From Carettochelys insculpta (lineage: Eukaryota > Chordata > Testudines > Carettochelyidae), in NCBI RefSeq assembly GCF_033958435.1, contig NC_134167.1:4174001-4238000 (forward strand): 64,000 nt of DNA. The letters are read 5' to 3'. The translations under genes and the position numbers were made by a program. Positions 40,180 to 51,750 of this stretch are shown piece after piece; position 1 is the stretch's first letter, and the number at the start of each line of letters is the position of its first letter. The notes beneath the pieces were generated by a model, which ran no database searches, had not been told where the DNA came from, and saw only the letters and a list, made by a program, of their open reading frames with translations.

Positions 40180-43100
40180 TGACTTGCAGGGGTTGGGCTG
40201 GGGGGGCTGCGTGAGTGGGGAGGCATGCAGGAGGCAGGACGGCACTCGGCTGAGGCTCTCGGCAATGGACATGGTCTGGGATGGGGCAGGGAGGAAGTGG
40301 GACCTAGATGGGCGCTGTGGCTGGCAGGAGCGTGGAGTCTGGACTCCTTCCCTCTCTCTGTACATGCTTTGCTGCCCCGGCTCACTGTGGACCTTGCCCA
40401 AGTGGAGGAGGACCTCAGATGCTGCTCAGATGGGATTGTGGCTGCCATGGACTCTTCGTTCACTGCTGGAGACCAATGACTGCTTTCAGGGGAGCGGGAA
40501 AACACCTGAGCTGGCTGCTGATTGGATTCACGCTGAGGTGGAGAGACCCACCCCTTCAGCACTTACCCCACGGGCGTGTGAGTGCCAGCCCCTCAGAACC
40601 AAGCTGCCCATTCAGTGTCATTGCCAAGCTGGAAATGTCACCGGGGAACCTGGGGTTCTTCCCCTTCTGCTAGGAGCTCCCCTTCCCCAAGGTCTGCCCT
40701 TCAGCCCCTGCACCCTGTCAATTCAGTGAGTACCCCCCGTTCTGCCAAGCCCCCTGCCGCCCTTTGCTGAGTGCCCAGTCAAACTCCTACCCTGCCCAGG
40801 GGCTCGGTTTCACCTGCTGCCCACCTGGCTGTGTTGCATTGCAGCTGGGAGCCAGCCTCTGCCCTGGCAGCTCAAGAACTCAGCCTGCACCAAGCTTCCT
40901 AGTGTGCACGCACGTCCTAGCTTAGCCAGCCCACTGTGACCCTCCAGCCCTCCGCTTTCGCCTGGTTGGGCCTCTCAGCTGCCGGGGGCTTTGCAGACTC
41001 GGGGAAGAGCAGGCAGAGACCCTGCCCTCCGCTCCCTGGATCTGGGCTCTGTCCTAGCACCAGGCTGTCATGGAGCAGCTTGCGTCACAGCCCTTATTTA
41101 CCTGGCGAAGCGCGTGGGATGGGCGAGCAGGCACGCTGCAGGTCCCAACCGGCCCCGTGGCACTCCTGAGGTGTGCTGGAATTGCTGGGGGTGGCTGCAG
41201 CGTGACTCCATCCAGGTTGCTCTCAGGTGGAGCACTGCTCTGCCCAGGAGGCTCCCTCCCACCCCGGCTGGGTGGGGAGAGGAATGCAGCGTGCCTGCTT
41301 GCAGCCTCAGCCCCCTCCCAGAGTGACCTCCCAGCTTCCGGGGGGGGGAAGGAGAGATTTCTGCCTCTCCTCCTCTTGTCCCCCCTGCCCTCCCCCCTCC
41401 CAGCACGGCTTCTGCACCATGGAACCAGAGCAATCAGCGTGCTGTGTCCCCTGGTTGCTCCCAGGTGCCCTGGCCATGGGCTGTGGCCGCTGATGTGTTG
41501 CCACAGGAGGGGGTCTCGTGGGGTGAGCTTTTCTCCAGGGGACAGCTGATGCAGGAAGAGAAGTGTGGCTCGATCACAGAAAAGCCCCCACCTTCACATC
41601 AGCCTAACGTGCCCATCCTTCCACGCAGCCTGGCAGACCTTCCTTCTGCTCCTGCCCCAGGTGTGCCCTGCTCCCCGAGCCCCTCCAAGGCTGGCCTCTC
41701 TCCCACCTCTTTCTATACAGTGCTGGTCTTTCTGTGCTGCTTGCAAACTTGAACTCTGCAGGGGAGTCTGCCTGCCGCCAGGGTGCCTGAATGTGTAGTG
41801 TGACGCCCTCCAGCCTTCCAGGTGGGCCTGCGAGCTGCCCTGGGCCCTGACACAGGGCAGGACGAGGGGCCACTCCTGAGTTAGACCTGCACTGCGGCGT
41901 CTACCCTTCTGCCTCCTCCCGCTGCGGGTGGAGGGCAGGGCCTGGACAGCAGCAGCATTCTGTGGGGAGAGATTTTTGGCAGCTGGAAATCAGCTAAGAC
42001 CCACACAGGGGCTCCTGGGCGTCCTAAGCAGCAGGTCGAAGGGAACAAACTAAGGGCTCTCATACCCAGAGCTGACAGATGCTCAGCACCCTAGAACTCA
42101 GAGCCCCACCCTGCCCTGGACCAGCAGGGGCCTGGAACCCAGGAAACTTCTGCTCGAAAAGCTGGAGCTGCTTCTGCATGAACAGACGGACCAAGTCCCC
42201 GTGCGGACAGCAGCAGATTCGCAGGCAGATTTTTATGGAGAGCAGCCACTAGCAGGCGCTAAGGACCCTACAGTCACCTGGCGAGCAGTCCTACTCGACA
42301 CCTGCAAATCCCCCTGGGGAGCGCCTTGCTAGCCTCACCCCACCAACGTACTGATCAGGAAGTCAGCACAGCCCCCCTCAGTGGGCAATTTCCAGCACTG
42401 GCGAGCGTGCCGAGAAGGGAGGCCCAGCTCTGGAGGGCGCACTCGTGTTTTCATGTAGTGGTATTGGGGTGCTTGAGCGTGTGGCTGTGCAGTGTTTGCT
42501 GTGTGCCATTGCAGTGTTGTGCTGTTAGTGCTACAGCCAGGAAGCAATAGGGACCTTGGCTTTTCTTACACGAGCTTTTGATCTCCACTCAGATTGCAAA
42601 ACCCAGCCAGGCCAGCTGGAAAACCCCCATCCACTGGGAGGCGGCTGGTATGGAGGCGGCTGGTGGCAACAGGTAGCGCGTGGTTTCCTGGCAGGTCTCT
42701 GGCCTGTGGGCTCCTAATGACACAAAGGTCCTCATGGCTGCTGTCTCCTCGTGAGCTTCTCCAAGCAGGAATTTTGATGGATCAGTCCAGCACCGGCCAC
42801 AGGACTGGCAGCACTGCAGGTGCTCGTGGCAGTGTGGAATTGTGGCCATCTACTGGAGAGGGGTGCAGGCAGGGACCGGTAGGTGCCATGCTCAGCCTCC
42901 TTGTGGGGCAGGCAGAGGGGGATGGTGACTCTGGGTATGGCCACAGTGTGAGGAAAGATTCCCAGCACAGCTCCGGCTGGCCTGGGTCAGCTGCTGCAGG
43001 CTCATGGGGCTCTGGCCGTGGAGCCGAAAAACTGCAATATGGGCATTCAAGCTCACCTGGCTTGTGAGGCGCGAGGGTCCCAGAGCCTGGTCTGCAGTCC

Positions 43101-43815
43101 ACACTGGAATGTCTACACTGCAATGTTTCAGCCCTGCGGCCTGAGCCCAAGTCAGCTGGTCTGGGCTCTGAGACCCTGGGGGCTACAGGTTTTTATTACA
43201 GTGGAGATGCACATCGAGAATCTTCCCTAGAGAGAGAAGGAGGAGGGGTTGGTGACAAGCGGCTTTGCCTGGAGACAGCTGGATGTGGGAGGTGGTGAAG
43301 GGGAGTGACAGTTTCACTAGAGATGGAGGAGGAGGTGCGTGTCATGCCTGAATGTGAACTCCTTGAGGCAATGCACCCACTTCAGCGGCGTTGCAGATTG
43401 CCCATTGGCTGGGCGATGGGACGGTCCGGGAGTCCAAGCTGGGGCAGGAGGTCACTTGAACAAACAGGACTGAGGTAGGCACCCCCGTGAGAGCTGGAGG
43501 GTCTGGAAGCCCTAGGGGGAAGCACGGGCAGGGAACATGTCCACCAGCGGGGAGCAGAACTCAGAGAGGGAGCTGCTTGCAGGCTAGGTTTCACTTGGGG
43601 CCACGTCCGTTCTGAGAGACTCCACTCCTGCTTGCCTTCTGCGCCCCGCATGTGGCTGAGAACAGCAGCATGGCGCTTGTGTGGCAGCGTCCGCACCGTC
43701 CCTGGCCTGATGTGGTGCTTTTCCAGTCTCTGTGTATGATGCACGCTGTAAAGAAAACCCCTTACCAACCTGTGCTGTGCTGACAGTGTGTATCAATAAA
43801 CTAATAACCTGTGTG
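40180..43815 (+). other. PHYHIP: PHYHIP 3' UTR (probable) with polyadenylation site
   Basis: After the stop codon about 3.6 kb is free of recognised genes or transposons. It ends at AATAAA (43795-43800), followed by a GTGTGCAGG GU-rich stretch. This is the first convincing signal downstream, so the 3' UTR probably reaches it; an earlier non-canonical site cannot be excluded. Confidence 0.5.
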
Positions 43816-44279
43816 CAGGCCAGCCTGATGCTTGCACTGGTGTCCCTGGGGTAGCTCCGGGGGAAGGAGGGGGGCCGCACCATGGAGGTGACCCAATCTC
43901 AAGGACTGTGTGTCAATGGGAAGCTGGGGGTGGGGAGGGGAGATGCGATGGCTGGTCCACAGCCACGGTTCATGGGGATCAGTTTAGGACCTTGGATGAT
44001 GAGGGCCCCATTGAACACACCAAGTAGAGTGAGCTAGAATGGACTGTGGCTGCTGCCCACCTCAATTGCAATGGGATGGATGGTTGGTGTCTTAAAGCAA
44101 CATTAATGGTCTTGTGAGCCAGCTCAAAGTCACCTCCACATGACACGAACAGGGCCACGGTTGGGCAACTTTGCTCTGGCGGTGAGCTGGGACATTATGG
44201 GGTCAGGGCGTGGCGGGCCGATCTCGGAACAGATGGAACCCTATTGTCTAGAACGGCTGCTCTATTTCAGAGAAACAGG

Positions 44280-44560
44280 CACCGCAGCATTGCTCACCAT
44301 TAGTTAATGCTACAGCACTAAATACAAAACAACAGTCAACAAGAATCGATGCTGCACTGTTCTGTAGTAAATAAGATTACAGAGTTCCACAATAACAAAG
44401 AGTATATCACTGCTAGGCAGTAATTAATACTACAGCGACAAAAACCATATCAGTATCCTGCAGTAACGACTCCCAGCGCAACGGCTTTACAACAGAGTTT
44501 CCACTATGCTAAATCCTACAGTCCTTACTCAGTACTTGGCTTTGCCCGAGTAAGGACGGT
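44280..44560 (+). repeat. AT-rich degenerate repeat array, block 2
   Basis: TTCTGTAGTAAATAAGA, GGCAGTAATTAATACTACAGC and TCCTGCAGTAACGACTCC resemble the motifs of the block at 36700-37190 in the same orientation. Confidence 0.5.
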
Positions 44561-44773
44561 GGAGTGTGTCCCACCCAGCTTGGAGTTATCACGACAGAGT
44601 ACGGCAGTACTTCCCCCTGTAAGGGTGGATCTCACAGCCTGCTGGCTTCATCCCCTTCCATCCCATCTGGCCCGAGGTTCCTCCAGTGCTACTCACCTTG
44701 CAATCAGATCTGCTGAGTTTGGCTAATGCTCTGCCTTGAGAACCAGGCACAAAGGCTCAGTCTCCCAAGGAGT

Positions 44774-44809
44774 TTAGGCACCTAACTCCCATGGGAATTA
44801 GGTGCCTAA
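44774..44809. repeat. Palindrome, perfect 12-bp arms
   Basis: TTAGGCACCTAA (44774-44785) and TTAGGTGCCTAA (44798-44809) are exact reverse complements around a 12-base centre containing CCCATGGG. The TTAGGCACCTAA word is typical of an old reptile/bird dispersed repeat. Confidence 0.7.
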
Positions 44810-47611
44810 TCCCCCTTGAAGTGTGTGCACAAAATGCCTGCAGACCAAAGGAAAAGAGTTTGTGATGGACACACACAAAGCAGCAAGGGGGTCTGGGTTC
44901 ACAACACAGATATCACTAGGTCACAGCATCCCAGAAGTCAGCCTCGTCAGAAATTCGGTCTCCTGCTGCACCGACTGGAAAGTGGGTGCGACTACCCTCC
45001 TCTCCACCCACACCACTAACATGTCTCAATCTGCACTGAGAGACACCAGCATCCTCTCGCTTGGTCTTCATCTGAATCTAGTCCGGTCTCCATCTGCACT
45101 GAGACAAGCCATCCAGCACAGACTCCTGCCTCCAGCTGGCCTGGGACACGCCAGTGGTCCACCTAGGCTGGGGGCTTGTCTGGTATCAGTGAGAAAGGCC
45201 AGCTGCTTCAGAGGTCAAGACAGAAAGAACAAAAATCTCCACTCTACTGCTGAGCTCTCCAAGCTGTGAGTTTAAAAGCCTGGGAAACATTTTAAATTAC
45301 TCACCTAAAATGCTGTAAAATGCCTCTCTGCGAGAGCAAGGCGCTTGAGAAGCTGCCTGACATTAAACCAGACTGAGGGAGGCTTGGCGTGGTTACCTCA
45401 TGCACCTGGCCAGCTATGCAGCACCATGCTCGACGGAGGTGAGAGGGGAGGGTCCCTCGTGACTCCCCAGCAGGTGGGCAGGCTGTGCAGGGGAGCAGGA
45501 GGGTGGATGGCCTGTGCCATTTTTATCCCAGCGCCACTGCGAATGCCATTCTTTACTACAGAATCTGGTATTAGTAAATTACATATGAAAAGATCCTATT
45601 CACATACAAGTTCCCTTTGCAAATTAGGCAAGCTACAGCGAGCAAACGAGAACATTGCTAAATAAGCTCTTAACTGGCAATTAGCATGCAATTACCCATC
45701 GTGCTCTGCACTGTTATCCCACTCGTAATATTAAACATGAAATACAGCAAAAGAAAAGAAAACTTGCCACTTTGTTTGCATAGCCCTTCCCCCTAGAGCA
45801 GGGGTAAAGGCGGGCTGCCTCTTATGCCAGGGACCTAGCTCCAGGACAGGTTTTATCCCAAAGGGTAGTCTGCTTTCTTATCTACAGTTTGCATCATCAG
45901 AGACAAGCCTGCAGATTGTGTCCAGAGCAGGTGCAGTGTGGACAGAAGCGAGCAGTGCAAGATTCTCCCTACACTCCTACCCACCTCTAAAAATATCATC
46001 TACCTCTTCTATAGCATTTTCCACCAGCGCATCTCAAAGTACGTGATAAAGGAGGGTGGTAGAATTACGCCCATTTTACAGATTGGAAAACTGATGCTCA
46101 GGGACTGGTCAGGGCAGAGTTTGTCAGCACTGTGATTGCCTTACTCCCAGCACAATGCTCTGTTCACTGCTCCATACTGTGCTTTCCTTTGAATGCGTCA
46201 TTCAGTCCACATCCTATTTGCTGACACTATTGATGAAGGAGGCCAAATCGTGCCAACTGATCGCAGTTTTCTGACATCCTTGCTTGCCCTGCTGGGCCAA
46301 GCCCCAGCACACCCATGTCACATGGGCCACCAGGCACCTCTGGGACAGAGGCGACTTTTGACCATTACTATCCCAGGGTGGGACTGGATGTGAAGAAGGT
46401 GAAGCCCTGTAACACCCCCCCAACAAATCCATACCTGTCCAGTCCCACGCTCCCTTTCTCTGTTCCACGTCAGCCCGCATCATGGTGCCCACTTAGACCA
46501 GCTGGGCCCTGGAGAGGAGGTCGGTCTGCAGGTTTTAAAGGTCTCCCCGTGAAGCGCGGGCACGCGTGAGCGCACACGGACAGACGCGCACACACCATGT
46601 CTGCAGCTGCCCTCAAACGGACACTGAAACCAGCAAGTTACATAAAACTGTCCCCCCACCCCAGAGAAGAGAAAACTAATCATGATTTTAGCACCTACCG
46701 CCCCCGAACCAGAGCTCAGAGCCAGGCCTGCCTGGCAACAGGTGCCCTCGCAGTCGCGCTCCTTGGCAACAGGCACCCCCACACCGCTCTGAGCAGTGGG
46801 TGCCCCTCCACTCTGTCACTTCAGCATCCCAGCCCTCTCTTCCACCCGTGCCCCCCTAGGCACAGCTGTGCCCCCGCCCCCACCCCGGACAATGCGAGGC
46901 CCCACCTGAGAGTGAACAAACCAGCTCTGGGAAACATCACGGGCGGGGGGACACTCCTTTGCTGTCTTCTCTCCCCGCCCTTAATCCCATCACTAGCTCG
47001 TTCACTCACAAGGGGGAGCAGGGAAGTGGCCTCGTTTCGGAAATGCCAATGCACTGAACAAAATCCAGGCGCATGGGTGCACAGGGGAAACATGAGTTAT
47101 GCAGGGGAACCAGTTCTCTCTGCACTGTTTCAAGGCCCTACTTCTGCCTTGTTCGCTTTGGTCTCTTACGTCCTTTCCCTCGTCCCCACCAAGAGGACAT
47201 CTGTGCATAGGGACAATGCACCGTGGGTCACCTCTCCAGCTGCCTCTGAGATCACATGTGAACCCCCAGGCGGGAGCTGCCTGGCAAACAGAAGAGAACC
47301 GGAGTGAATCTGTCCAACGATGGGATCTCACTGCCAACCATTTCTTACTGGTTATACTGGTTTGTGAGCCCCGTCAGTAAGGTGCTGTGCACAAAGCCAT
47401 GCCAGGGCTGTGCCGCAGGTCAGGGCTACTCAGAACTTTATGGGGGTGTCAGTCGAGAGAACTCAGTTGTGGCTACTGTAAAAGCACACGCTACTGTCAC
47501 TTGGTTCATGGCTTTTGCTGCATTTCGACACAACGTGAGCAGGCAGGGATGTATGTTCATCCTGACACTGCTCTGTGCGGTGGGGGTCAGTTGGATGCTA
47601 AGGCTTCCTGC

Positions 47612-47785
47612 TCATGTCTCAGAACCAAGGGTGGTGAAGAAGTATTCTCTGATGGAGACTCTGCTGAGGACATTGCTTTCTTCATGGAGCAGAGCTCGGA
47701 TTTCAGCCTCCCTTCCAAGACACCGCTCCACTTGGGAGCTGAGCTTCTTGTGGCAGAGGATCAAGGCCCAGAACTCGTCGTGGGG
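47612..47785 (-). pseudogene. Orphan coding-like remnant, 57 codons
   Basis: On the minus strand a frame open from a TAG at 47788 to a TGA at 47612 reads DEFWALILCHKKLSSQVERC and then a charged, helical stretch ending REYFFTTLGSET. The mix of residues looks coding, possibly the C-terminus of a transposon or retroelement protein, and a CR1 copy lies beside it. I do not recognise the family. Confidence 0.3.
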
Positions 47786-47959
47786 CTACCAGGTGAGTTC
47801 TGTGAAGAGATCTGTGCAGAGACTGAGGAGTTGATCTACCCTAGGCTGCACGTAGCTTTCACATCTTCGCAGTGTTTCTTCCTGCCTCCTGCGTGATGGC
47901 TGTGCCTGGCCTACGGCTGCAGAAATAGCTCTGAGCTGAGACAAAGCTGAGAATCTATC

Positions 47960-48520
47960 GAACCTGTGGACTGCCGGCACTGTTGTGCCATCCATCCCCT
48001 CTTCGGCGAGCCTGGAGACCGATGGGTCACTGTCACATTTAGAACAGCCCTTAGAGTATTTGAAGACTGTCATCAGTACTCTTGTCACATCAAAACAGGC
48101 CTAGGTTTTCATAGTCCAGGTTTTCCAAATCTTTTACTGCTGTTGTTGCTCTTTCCTGGCCTCTCTAATATGTGCACCCTCCCTAAAGCGTGAGGCCCAG
48201 AACTGAACACAACACTCCACCTGAGGCCACGTTTGTGTTCAGGACCGAGGGCAAGTACGCCTTACCTGTTAACACACCCCAGCGTGTTTGCCTCGCCTTT
48301 TTAGCTGCTACATCCCACTGTTGATTCGCATTCCCTTTGCAAGCCACTATTACCCCAAGATCCTTTTCAGCACCACCCCCGGCTCACCGGTTCCTCCCCG
48401 TTTTGTGGCTGCACGTTTGATTTTTCCTCCCTAAGGGTAGTACTGAGCATTGATTTTTGCTGAATTTCATCTTGTTCATTTCAGCTGATTTCCTTTTGTC
48501 ATGTTCCAAAGCAGCATTCT
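47960..48520 (-). mobile_element. CR1 LINE 3' region, minus orientation
   Basis: CAGAACTGAACACAACACTCC, ACATCCCACTGTTGATTCGC, CAAGATCCTTTTCAGCA and TGAATTTCATCTTGTTCATT are the standard landmarks, in order, of the avian/reptilian CR1 3' portion read from its minus strand. Confidence 0.85.
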
Positions 48521-50185
48521 GTGCTCCTCAGCCACAGCACTCGGCCGGACTAACCCACCCCTGCACGTGACGCTCCCGAACACTCCCCTGGTGTGCAAAG
48601 GGGGGGCACACCCTGACTCCCACCTGGCACCCTCTCTTGGGCCATCCCAGGATTGAGCCAGATGTGGGAATATCCCTACATGATGCCTGGCGTGACACCA
48701 TCAACCATGGGGCAATGGTCCTCCGCAGACTGTGCACGCTTGATGATGCCAACAGCATCTGACAAATCTATATTAGCAGTCAGCCCCGTAAGACCTATAT
48801 CCCGCAGCTGAGCAGTTCAGACACCCACCCCTAGAGGACAGCGGGGCACAGACACATCAGACAGGGCACAGTCATTAGTCAGCAGAGAAGTGCTTCAGGT
48901 TTGCTGCCCCCCACTCAGTCTCCACCTAAAAGCTGGCCCAAGTAGCATAGCGTTGGTCACTCCTGAAAGGATCAGGTTAAAACTGGGACTGGCCTGTGAA
49001 TCGGGCTGCAGATGTCATGGGTGACTGGGTGTGCCCTTTCCATTCTTGCAGCCCCGGGAGCTGACAGGAGCTGCATTCCTGGAGCGACAGAGCTGTGGTT
49101 GCTGAAATCTTAATGGCTGGCTGGGCATTGGTACAAAGACAGTGTCAGGGCCAGAAGAGATTGAATCCAGAGGAAGGGAGTCAGGGAAAAGGGAGAAGGC
49201 CAATGTTGCCTGCAGCTGTCAGCACCTACCTCAAAGCAGCCTGCCCTCCAGAGGTCCAAGGAGCTGCCAATGCACCCAAGAGTGACCAGAGCTGGCGGGG
49301 AGTTTTCCAGCCCGACGTCTCTTTGTCAGATGCGGGGCGCTGGAAGAGCTGTTTTAGGGGGAGACGCTGTTCCCCAGGGAAGAACAAGCTCTGAAACTGC
49401 AGAACCATCCGGCTTTGACTTCATTGAAATGAACCGCTCCAGTTGCTGGTGCAAAGTGACATCTCTCATAGGCAATTTGTACTAAGAGGCTTCAGAAAGG
49501 AGGGGGCTGAAATGAAGTTACTCAAGCAAACTGTTCTTCTGCGCTTCGGATCGCAAACCGTTGGCGACTTTGGCTTATTCTGCCCCATTTGGGAAGGGGG
49601 AAAAGTGGGAACTCGCCATAACTCTGCCAGGCTGGGGAAATAGTCTCCATCCAGCTCTATTTGCAATACCTTAACAGGGGCCAATTTCCACAAAGTGTTT
49701 GCTTCCCACCTGGCCACCTAGCCTCACGCCCCCCTCTGGAACCAGGCCCCTGTCAGGGGTCTCTTGTTGGGCCCCTAGAATCAGAGGGACTCTCCCAGGA
49801 GGGGGTTGGTGCTTTACAGAGATGCTGGTCCAGCCCCTGCCTGTGATGAAATGAGCTGCCTCCCAGGCTTTGGGGCTGTGGCCAGGGACCAGACAATCCC
49901 CTCATCAGCTCCATCACCTGGGACGCACCTGTAAGGTGCTCAGCCGCTGGGGTGGGGAAGGCGGTATAAGGACCTGATTCAAAGGCAAGTCAGTGCAAAG
50001 ACTTCAGTGGCTTTCAAACCAGCCCTTCAGAGGCTAGCTGGCTGGGTCCTCCCGCAGCCTGCGAGCAGGTTCTCTGCACGTGCCACATGTCAGAGACGCA
50101 GCTGGGCCTGGCTCGACGCTGGAGGCGCGCTCCCACGAGGGACCGATGAGATCGCAGCAAAGAGGAGAGGGTCTGGCTGGGAGAG
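48521..50185. other. No gene recognised
   Basis: Unique-looking sequence. No splice-site pairs or transposon ends were convincing. Confidence 0.35.
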
Positions 50186-51271
50186 TTAGGACTTTATTGT
50201 ATTCTCCAGATACATTCCGAAGGACAGCAGCCAGGCCTGGAGCCTTTCCCACCAACCCGAGCCAGCACGCTCCTTGCCGATTGCTACCAGGGCCCCTCCT
50301 GCTGGAAAAGCCCCAGGGTCACAGGAGATCTCTTCAGGGACAGGAGCCTTCCTCTCCTCCGGCTTCTCAGGCACCCTCGTGCATGCAGCTGCAGCCCACT
50401 GCTGGGTCCTGGACTCCGCCTCCCCACAAGAGGAATCGCTCTGATCACCCTCTCCAGCCACCCGCTCAGTGGCGCACAGGGAAGGGACTTGGACAGCAAC
50501 CCCTTTGCTCCTCCGTTTCTTGCCAGCTGGCCGCCCCTCCCTTGTCACTGTGCAATGCTCCTCCTCCAGGTAGATGGTCAGTGGGACATCCAGGAAGAGG
50601 TTTATGGGGATTTCTTGGCCTCTTCGCTGGCTGGGCTGCTTGGAAGGGGCACAAGGGAGAGTTTTCTTTGCTCTTTGGTATCGCCTGCCCTGGGCTGCTT
50701 TTCTCCTTGCCATGGTTTGTCTCCTCCTTCCCTGCCTTCCTTTAGAAAGCTTGGCTCTTCTCGCGGGAGGTTTTGTGTGGCTTCTCCCCCTGCAGGGCCT
50801 GGCACTGGATGTGGAGGGGCCATATACGTCTCTCCCACCTTCCTGTCGGCCCTGGGCCCAGGTATACGATCTTGAAGAGACGTGACGAGAAGGCACAGCA
50901 GAGTAACCCCTACTCCTGGCTCCCCTCGTCTCCCCAGCATTAGATGTCAACGCACTTTCAGGGCCATTTATCTCCCCCTCGGCTTTGCCCTGCAAGCTGC
51001 AGCAAGAGGTCAAAGGCACGTCAGAGTTCGCCAAAGCCCGGCCTCGGCCCCTGCTCCTGACACAGTATGTGCACTGGGCCTTGTACACACGCACGTTCTG
51101 GCTTTGGGGAGGTGGCTGAAGGTGGGTGACCCGCCGGCACGCTTTGGTATGCTGTGGCCTGCGATAGCTCTGCACTATGAACTGGGCCATGGAGTAGGTG
51201 ATGCCAATCTTCTTGGAAAGCTGCCGTGGGGTGCAGTGCATTTCCTTCCATTTCTCCTTCTTGGGCCTCAT
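50186..51271 (-). CDS. Uncharacterised Lys/Arg-rich protein, single open exon
   Basis: An uninterrupted 361-codon frame lies between the convergent BMP1 and PHYHIP 3' ends. I do not recognise it. Third-position G/C preference and its length argue against chance. The N-terminus (residues 1-75) has a basic start MRPKKEKWKEMH, the stretch QLSKKIGITYSMAQFIVQSY and three Cys. Residues about 140-230 are very basic (RRAKLSKGRQGRRRQTMARR), suggesting a nuclear or nucleic-acid-binding protein. A less charged segment EIPINLFLDVPLTIYLEEEH follows, and the last 20 residues are hydrophobic and aromatic. AATAAA (50198-50193) lies within the last codons. A CRE-like palindrome lies 80-100 bases upstream of the ATG. 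A GTGAGC donor-like site just upstream of the ATG means an alternative spliced start is possible. Confidence 0.6.
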   Translation of the reverse strand: MRPKKEKWKEMHCTPRQLSKKIGITYSMAQFIVQSYRRPQHTKACRRVTHLQPPPQSQNVRVYKAQCTYCVRSRGRGRALANSDVPLTSCCSLQGKAEGEINGPESALTSNAGETRGARSRGYSAVPSRHVSSRSYTWAQGRQEGGRDVYGPSTSSARPCRGRSHTKPPARRAKLSKGRQGRRRQTMARRKAAQGRRYQRAKKTLPCAPSKQPSQRRGQEIPINLFLDVPLTIYLEEEHCTVTREGRPAGKKRRSKGVAVQVPSLCATERVAGEGDQSDSSCGEAESRTQQWAAAACTRVPEKPEERKAPVPEEISCDPGAFPAGGALVAIGKERAGSGWWERLQAWLLSFGMYLENTIKS

Positions 51272-51350
51272 GCTGCTCCCTGGCTGCTCACCTGACCCAT
51301 CTCTGTACCACCTTCTCTTAAGAGGAGCGTGCCAGGTGCTGGGGTTTCTA

Positions 51351-51373
51351 TGACATCAGCATGGGTGATGTCA
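51351..51373 (-). promoter_or_regulatory. Paired CRE-like sites upstream of the Lys/Arg-rich ORF
   Basis: TGACATCA (51351-51358) and TGATGTCA (51366-51373) are exact reverse complements seven bases apart, and each differs by one base from the CRE TGACGTCA. They lie 80-102 bases upstream of the ATG at 51271. Near-CRE sites at this distance are typical of CREM-driven spermatid genes; that use here is inference. Confidence 0.45.
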
Positions 51374-51636
51374 CAAGCACGCTTCCTACTTAGGCTGGCA
51401 TCAGAGCCCTTCAAGAGGTGGATTGCAGCCTAGTCGCTCTCAGTGCCCAGTTCAGAGACCTGTTTCACGGAACCCTTAAATTCCAGGGGGCTCCAGAGGA
51501 GCTCCCTGAGCAGGTGTGGGAGGTTGTGACCTCCCTGCTCTTCTCATGCTGTGAAATGTGGGAGAGGGGTGTCAGCTAGGCCCTGGCTCGAGGAGTGATG
51601 GCAAATGTCGATGCTAACTAATGTATTCACACTATT

Positions 51637-51750
51637 TCACAGATTCATAGAATCCTAGGGCTGGAAGGGACCTCAGGAGGTCATTGAGTGCAGCCCCCTG
51701 CCCAAAGCAGGATCAACCCCAACTAAATCATCCCAGCCTTCATTTAAATC
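51637..51750 (-). mobile_element. CR1 LINE 3' terminus
   Basis: ATTCATAGAATCCTAGGG, GGAAGGGACCTCAGGAGGTC and GAGTGCAGCCCCCTGCCC mark the extreme CR1 3' end on the minus strand. Confidence 0.85.

Larger units (their letters stand above)
43816..47611. other. Intergenic between convergent 3' ends
   Basis: It holds an AT-rich repeat block (44280-44560), a palindrome (44774-44809), an old SINE-like piece (46030-46180: CATCTCAAAGTA, CCATTTTACAGATTGG) and a GC-rich stretch at 46500-47000. A long plus frame at 46597-47307 is judged spurious. Confidence 0.4.

Noticed and set aside
46597..47307. Plus-strand 236-codon frame
   Set aside because: GC-rich region, no domain, no splice or promoter context; probably a chance frame.
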